From contig MCFE01000161.1 of assembly GCA_002104905.1 (NCBI GenBank), positions 1 through 64,000 on the forward strand: DNA of 64,000 nucleotides, read 5' to 3'. This document shows positions 58,600-64,000 of the stretch, piece after piece (position 1 is the stretch's first letter; each line of letters starts with the position of its first letter). The notes under the pieces are model-generated. The model was not told the origin of the DNA. It ran no database searches and saw nothing but the letters and a program-made list of their open reading frames with translations. Made by a program: the position numbers and the translations under genes. The stretch comes from Basidiobolus meristosporus CBS 931.73 (Eukaryota > Basidiobolomycota > Basidiobolomycetes > Basidiobolales > Basidiobolaceae).

Positions 58600-60805
58600 T
58601 CAAGGCAATATTCTGGGGAGAATGCTATCAATTACTTTTAGTCCCTCTTCCGTCGGCTGCAAGCCGCCGGCATTGCCACTGGTCCAAATTAGGAGGCCAG
58701 CATCTACTAATGATTCTACTTGGCCCATATTCAAAAACTGTGCTTTGTTAGATGGCACAATGATTAAAGATGCAAAATTAAACCATAGATATTACTTCAC
58801 TTAAGGAATCCCCGTTAGAGTAGAAAGAAAAGCGAGCCTCCGGGATACCGGTCATAGTTCGTAACCCGAATAGGACTAATTCCTATCAACAGTGTCACTA
58901 ACATCCCGATTAATCAACCATGCTAAAACCATGATTACCACTTTCATCTCGTTTACCGAGAGTTCAACGGATTTTCTTAAACTGCAAGACTTATGAGTGA
59001 GGGTCAAGACAAAACAACAACAGAAAATTCGTACCCATGTCCTATCTGTTCACACTGCTTCATCCACCCTTCAGGCGATGCAATCTAACATGTATGGTTA
59101 GTATATGCGATATTCTCTTCCATTGTTAAGCTGTACTCACTCTAAAGGTTCTTTGCCTTGTAATGCCCTGCGAGTCATAGACTCTTCCATGAGCTCCGGG
59201 TCCAATTCCTAATTCCGGCTTAGCCTCCATGAGAAGAAGGAAGTGATACGAGTCACATACCGATGTAATCCAAACCCTCCCAATAGCTGTTGTTGTGTTT
59301 ACTGATACGCTGGTTTCTAGCGAAGTTAGATACCTCATAATGCTTAAACCCGTACATAGCAGCTATCTACAAATAACCTTAGAATACAATACTTGGGTAA
59401 ACAAAATGAGATCATTTACCTCGACATTGATCTCATACATATCGCACGAAACCTCTTCCGGTAATTGCAGGCTGCCCTTTCGATACCTGTTGAACATTCT
59501 GAAATAGCCCTTATTATCATCATGTCATAATCAAAGACCAGAGAAAGCCATAGCTTACTCTGTTCCTCTCTTCAAAGTCAGTTGATAAAGAGATATGTGG
59601 TCATCAGCAAGTGAGAGTGCAATCTGTAGAAGCGGATTCATATAAGATAGCAGTTACAATACAATACAAAAACGCGCAGGAATCATCACCTTTAACTCTT
59701 TTTCCCAGTTTTCCAATGTTTGGCCTTCCCGGCCGTAAATAAGATCAAACGTTACTTGCCCGGGGAATATCTTTTTGGCCTCACGTAAGCAGTCTAGGGC
59801 TTCTTCAACAGAATGGTCCCGCCCGAATATTTTCAAATCGGTATCATTCAGGGCCTACTTGTTACTAATTGGCAGTTGTTTTTGAATTATCCTGAAGATT
59901 AGGACGAACCTGGATGCCTAATGACACTCTGTTTACTCCGATAGCTTTGAAATCAACTAGCTTCGAAGTCTCGACTGACTAAATCAGGCCATAGTTCGAT
60001 TAGGTAAGGTGAATCAAGCGCGTAAATGACCAAATAATCACCGTAGGATTCCCCTAAAACCGAATTAGCACTTGATTAGAATCAAGGGGACTAGATTTCT
60101 TACTTCGATTGAGATTTCCGCATCGGAAGGTAGGTAGCACCGTCTGGATATCTCATCGAGTATTCTTTGAAATGTAGTTGGCTATGGAAATGAACGAAAC
60201 ACTTCAGTGCCCGCTAAACAATACATACAAGCCCAGTCCATTCTTCTTACTTTTGCTAAACCTACAGAGAATCATTTGTTAACAATCAGACAGGTCAACT
60301 CAACACCAATCAGCGACGTACTGGGAGTACCCCCTACCAAGTAAAGCAAACAGGTCAGATAAATGCTCCATACCAGCAAGAAAGCAACTTGCATACCTCC
60401 AAAGTAAACGCTATTTATCGTGCGTCCCTCGTAGCCTCTTGTAATCGCATCTGATAATTCGGATATCAGAGCAGCTTCCATTCTATCGTGGTCGGGTCGT
60501 GGATTTATATACCGATTGAAATTACAGTATGTACATTTGCTTTCAAACGGGAATTAGTGGTTGAATCAAAAGAAGACTAGGATGGACTGCTTTTAAAATG
60601 TTACCTCTTGCAGTAAGGCCAATGAACATACACGGATACTGGTTGTTTTGCATCTGTGTGAGCGTTGGTAGTAAAGTGTTTGTGTGTTTCTAATAATGGG
60701 AAAGTCAGCACCAGGGGTAAGCGTGATATACAAACGCCAAGCCGTACCGGCCAAAAGCCTTATTGGCCTCAACACGGACCGTCCTCTTCGGGGAAATAGG
60801 TTCAT
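58600..60805 (-). CDS. HemW/RSAD1-like radical SAM protein, 17 exons
   Basis: Exons: 60805-60736, 60689-60605, 60539-60397, 60333-60322 (12 nt), 60261-60251 (11 nt), 60181-60104, 60053-60042 (12 nt), 59978-59910, 59854-59690, 59623-59559, 59498-59420, 59366-59261, 59208-59141, 59084-59035, 58981-58939, 58882-58796 and 58737-58600. They sum to 1281 nt and 426 aa with all phases consistent. The N terminus is a basic mitochondrial-type presequence. The cluster motif C-x3-C-x2-C (Cys50, Cys54, Cys57, followed by N-F) has Phe in place of the fourth Cys, the HemW mark that separates it from coproporphyrinogen oxidase HemN. Then come 'FGGGTPSLAKP', 'GNPT', 'VSLGIQ', 'DHISLYQLTL', 'YEVSNFARN', 'SKHNNSYW' and 'GIGPGAHGR'. 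The C-terminal winged-helix-like part ('LFGLRTMTGI' to 'LPRILP') is complete. HemW is a heme-binding chaperone delivering heme to membrane proteins. Confidence 0.9.
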
Positions 60806-61329
60806 GATTTCCAACTCGCCACAGAGCAACGCCTGGTTAATCTACCACAGATCACAAATATAAAATTTTCAATCGGTATTAAATCTTATACCATCCTAAA
60901 TCCGTGGTGAAGCCCGTCACTAGCCATCAATAAATTACTGTACCTAACCCTGACAATTTTGAAGTATTTGCAAATATGTTCTCTTCTGATAAGTGATTAT
61001 AATTTCCCAAATGATCTTTAAACTCGCTGATCAGAGGTCTGGTGCGTTTTCAAGATATCACTAAAGCTACAATAACATTTATCCAATGTAGTGGAAAGAT
61101 GCATAGTCTTCTGTCATCAAACAACGCGTTCCCTCATGCCTTTTATTTCCTATCATAGTGGTATCTTTATTTTACTCAATATGCCAACAATTATGCCCCG
61201 ATTCTTATGAATTCTCCAGATGCAGACAAATCAGTTCTACTCTTAATCATTCATTAAATTAGTTCTTTCATTTCCATCCAGCTCCTGGCCTTCAAGGCTT
61301 GCATTCTTCGGTATTCAGTTCTGAGTAAT
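60806..61329. other. Intergenic, no gene seen
   Basis: Promoter side of the HemW-like gene, then AT-rich sequence. Confidence 0.5.
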
Positions 61330-61560
61330 CAATAGGATATTCTCCGCAAATAATTCCACGGTATCCAAGACCCCAAACTTAGCACACGATCCTAGGACCT
61401 TCCATAGCATACCATCTATACCCTGCTTTATAAGGGCCACGAAAAGTAAAAGTACTTTATTTCAACTGTACAATACATACCTTTAAAATCCCGATTCACT
61501 TACTGGCTTCTAATCCTACCTGCTATGAACATATATTTCACTTTTTCTACATTTCTTACA
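61330..61560 (+). repeat. Decayed copia LTR remnant (inverted)
   Basis: Recognised from 'ccccaaacttagcacacgat' and 'aggaccttcc', followed by a diverged 'aaaagtaaaagtactttattt' block, in the same order as in the inverted solo LTR at 37646-37995. Heavily eroded. Confidence 0.5.
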
Positions 61561-61659
61561 GGATAACTTTAAGTAACAGATAGCGGAAGTCGGAGTAAAC
61601 CTTTCCTTAAAAGAGGGATTATGTTCCTAAACTCAAGAACCAAATAGAAATTGGGGATG

Positions 61660-62004
61660 AGGAGTGATTTTGGTCGATTATATCAAGATATACCTTAACT
61701 TGGTCAATTAAATCATAGCTTTTTGAACTGGAATATCTCCTAACAAACTCCTTGTCGGGATTTAGTTATCAAATTTTCATGATCTGGGTACCTGTCTTTT
61801 ATTTTAATATTCAATGTTGTCCAAAAGCCCCAAACTTTGCGCACATGTTCTTGAAATCTTTCTAAGCATATTCTACATGTTTGAATTGCCAAGATCTTGT
61901 AGAAATATAGACACTACTTTTGCATTCAATAAATCGTGTAGTGAAAACCACACAATCTACTAGTTCTCTCAATCACCTCCAATATCTCCAAAACTCTCAC
62001 AACA
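61660..62004 (+). repeat. Copia solo LTR remnant (inverted)
   Basis: Follows the reverse-complement LTR through 'ccttgtcgggattta', 'ggtacctg', 'ccccaaactttgcgcacatg', 'cattcaataaatc', 'gtgaaaaccaca' and 'ctccaatatctccaaaactct', ending 'cacaaca'. Diverged but close to full length. A far copy, 24 kb from the main cluster. Confidence 0.7.
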
Positions 62005-62139
62005 TATGCTTTACTTGTAGATTAATTCGGTGCTATGCTTTGTGGAGTTGGCGAGGCTGGCAATTGAAATGTGTTTTGAATGGCAATGAATAGGTATTTA
62101 CAGAGTTTTATCGTTTTCGTTTTTCCACTATTATCCCTA

Positions 62140-62400
62140 TGAAAAATCCCAGACTTGGAATTCATCTGATGCTGGTATCCTAACGGTACTTTGATGGCAT
62201 TCAGCTGGTGTTTTTCTTCCAAATTTTTGGTTGGAATTCTTTGTGGAAGTAGTGATTAGCTTATTACTAACTTTGATATGAATGCTATGTAGCCTAGTCT
62301 CCTCATAGAAAGTATGTCTGCTTATCTGCCAAGTAGCCAGTGAGATATTGAGAGTTGTGAGTTTAAAGAAACTTGGAATTCAGCTGATATTATGATGGTA
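62140..62400 (+). repeat. Dispersed repeat family 2, copy B
   Basis: Direct-orientation match to 6870-7150 over about 260 bp, with small indels. It lies about 135 bp beyond the LTR remnant ending at 62004. The element type is unknown; see copy A. Confidence 0.6.
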
Positions 62401-64000
62401 TTCTGCTGGTCTTATATTAATTTTATGGGGGACAATGGAATATACCAAATTGATTCCGTCCCAGTTGATGCCTAGCAATCTGTTTATACTTGGTGAATTA
62501 TCAGTAATACCAATTGTTTGCAGCATGTGGAGTTTGTTATAGGCAATATGTGCAATTGTATTAAGGTTGGTAATTAGAGCTGTGCACAGAAGTTGAGTAG
62601 TTTGTAAGATGTCAGCACACTGGAAATCCTGAGATGTTTGAGTATTCAGTATGCTGGGTGCTTCAGAAGTTAACAATACTCTCAAGTGATATTCCCAATC
62701 ATCTGGTTGCTACATTTACAGATACACACCCTTTGGTAAGGAATATTGCATAATAATCTATTGCAGTTGAATGTTTGATGACCTCATTTGTAACAGAGCT
62801 TGTGCTATGTTCTTATGCTACAATGGAAACAAACAATCTAGGAAAAGCAAGATATCAGGTACCGCAAACATATTAAATTGCCAGGTCTTGGCTGAGTGCC
62901 CCATAGTGTGAGCAAGTTCCTCCCTACATTAGGTCGGTTCTAGATAGGAGACTTTTCTAAAGCTGGCATTTATTTATTAAATCCAACGAGGGAGCAGGAA
63001 CGATCTGTGACTAACGTTTTCCAACTCAATTGATCAAGTAGCTCTCTATCATATTTCTTGCGGTGTGCTGTGGATTTCTGGCTTATAGCGCACACCAAAT
63101 ATATATTTGGCATTAGTATTTAATCACTTTACCTGGGCATTGACAACTCACCATGCAGTCAACTATGATACAATGGCTGGATATCTAAATTAGGAAAACC
63201 CACTTGCATTATCTCATGGGAATGAAAAGTTGCAGGATAAACACAAAGAGTAATAAATAAACAGTTGCCCCTTGCTGTCTTGAATGGTGCACGCGTACCC
63301 AGACCATGTGATTGCAAACCAGTCTGCTATGATAATAGGGTTTACGTCCACCAAATTTCATCAATTCATTTTCGCCCACTCCAACACCGAGGTTTGAAAT
63401 TTGGTTTAGATAATGATCTGATTTCGAGTGGCATATATGCATCTTTAAGACATTGCGATAAATTATGCACAAGCTACATGGGCTTTCCGGTTCTAGACTT
63501 GGAAAGCAGTCCAGTAGGTATTTATTGATAAGTAAAACCGGGCCTAAAAGATGCTAGTGGAATAAATTGCACAGGCTGGTCGAGCGCTTTGAACAGAGAG
63601 ATAGGTAATTTTAGGACGAGCCCAGGCTATTGACAAGCAAAGAGCAAAGCCTTATCTGGTGGTCAACTTTATGAATCCTGAAATGAGAAGTTTGAGGAGC
63701 ATGGGATAGCCGAGAAATTGGAAGAAAAATATATTCGTATGCTGCGAACAGGCATCATCTCCATAAGAATTGGTTTTGGTATTGATGATTTCCACTTTCA
63801 AGAGGCTTGAGAACAGTGGTATACCTATCCTTATCTGGTCATGGATCACAGGTATGTTGTAGAATGTAAGAGGTTGATCTCACTCGACAAGTCGCTCAGC
63901 AGTTTACACCGTGTGTAAAGTTCTGTTGATTAATGATTTCTATGTAGGAGGTGAATTAATGGCCACTCATATAAACGGCCCGGTTTTCATGAGTAATATT
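62401..64000. other. Terminal stretch, no supported gene
   Basis: AT-rich sequence with only short frames (for example 62380-62685 and 63209-63472 on the minus strand) that lack recognisable features. Confidence 0.4.

Overview
The window is nuclear DNA of a filamentous, probably early-diverging fungus (Mucoromycota/Zoopagomycota-like; phylum is inference). The reasons are short GT-AG introns (mostly 46-70 nt) with CTAAC/CTGAC-like branch points, TATA boxes 50-100 nt upstream of starts, fungal families (Kre9/KNH-like wall protein, secreted tyrosinase, DAL5-type and DHA1 transporters, C2H2 factor) and a Ty1/copia retrotransposon cluster. Genes are sparse and have no operon structure. I rebuilt the exon-intron models by hand. 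Each multi-exon model given here keeps its frame through every junction, but none has transcript support.

Left part (1-26 kb): a large secreted-ectodomain/six-TM protein (434-3261, minus); a TATA-driven 87-residue protein (5940); two related short proteins of unknown function with a repeated F-x2-LP-x4-L-x-F signature (8155-8625 minus, 11671-12237 plus); a secreted Kre9/KNH-like GPI-type protein (13219); an Mpv17/PMP22 membrane protein (16135); a six-exon alpha/beta hydrolase (17231-18458, minus); a basic Ser-rich nuclear-type protein (21555) and a DHA1 drug/amine-type MFS transporter (24096-25570, minus).

Middle (27-38.6 kb): a retrotransposon graveyard. One structurally complete Ty1/copia element (31965-36654, minus) has two 349-bp LTRs, a half-tRNA-iMet primer-binding site, a polypurine tract and a perfect 5-bp target duplication. 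It sits inside an older relative, in that relative's gag zinc-knuckle region. Two solo LTRs with perfect 5-bp duplications and several decayed LTR/pol fragments surround it. The polyprotein of the complete copy has a frameshift and two nonsense codons, so it is not autonomous.

Right part (39-64 kb): a possible small secreted protein (41255), a WRKY/GCM1-type zinc-finger protein (41812-42901), a SWAP-type splicing factor with DRY_EERY and two SURP domains (44029-45803, minus), a divergent pair made of a coiled-coil protein (46132-46491) and a twin CX9C protein (46562-47270), a four-TM membrane protein (47807-48428, minus), a secreted tyrosinase (50243-51565) convergent with a DAL5/TNA1-type MFS transporter (51990-53620, minus), a C2H2 factor (56762-57977, minus) and a HemW/RSAD1-like radical SAM protein split into 17 exons, three of them only 11-12 nt (58600-60805, minus). 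The end holds decayed LTRs and a copy of a second dispersed repeat also found near 6.9 kb.

The genes do not form one evident pathway. Tyrosinase plus transporter is the only functionally suggestive neighbourhood, and that link is weak.
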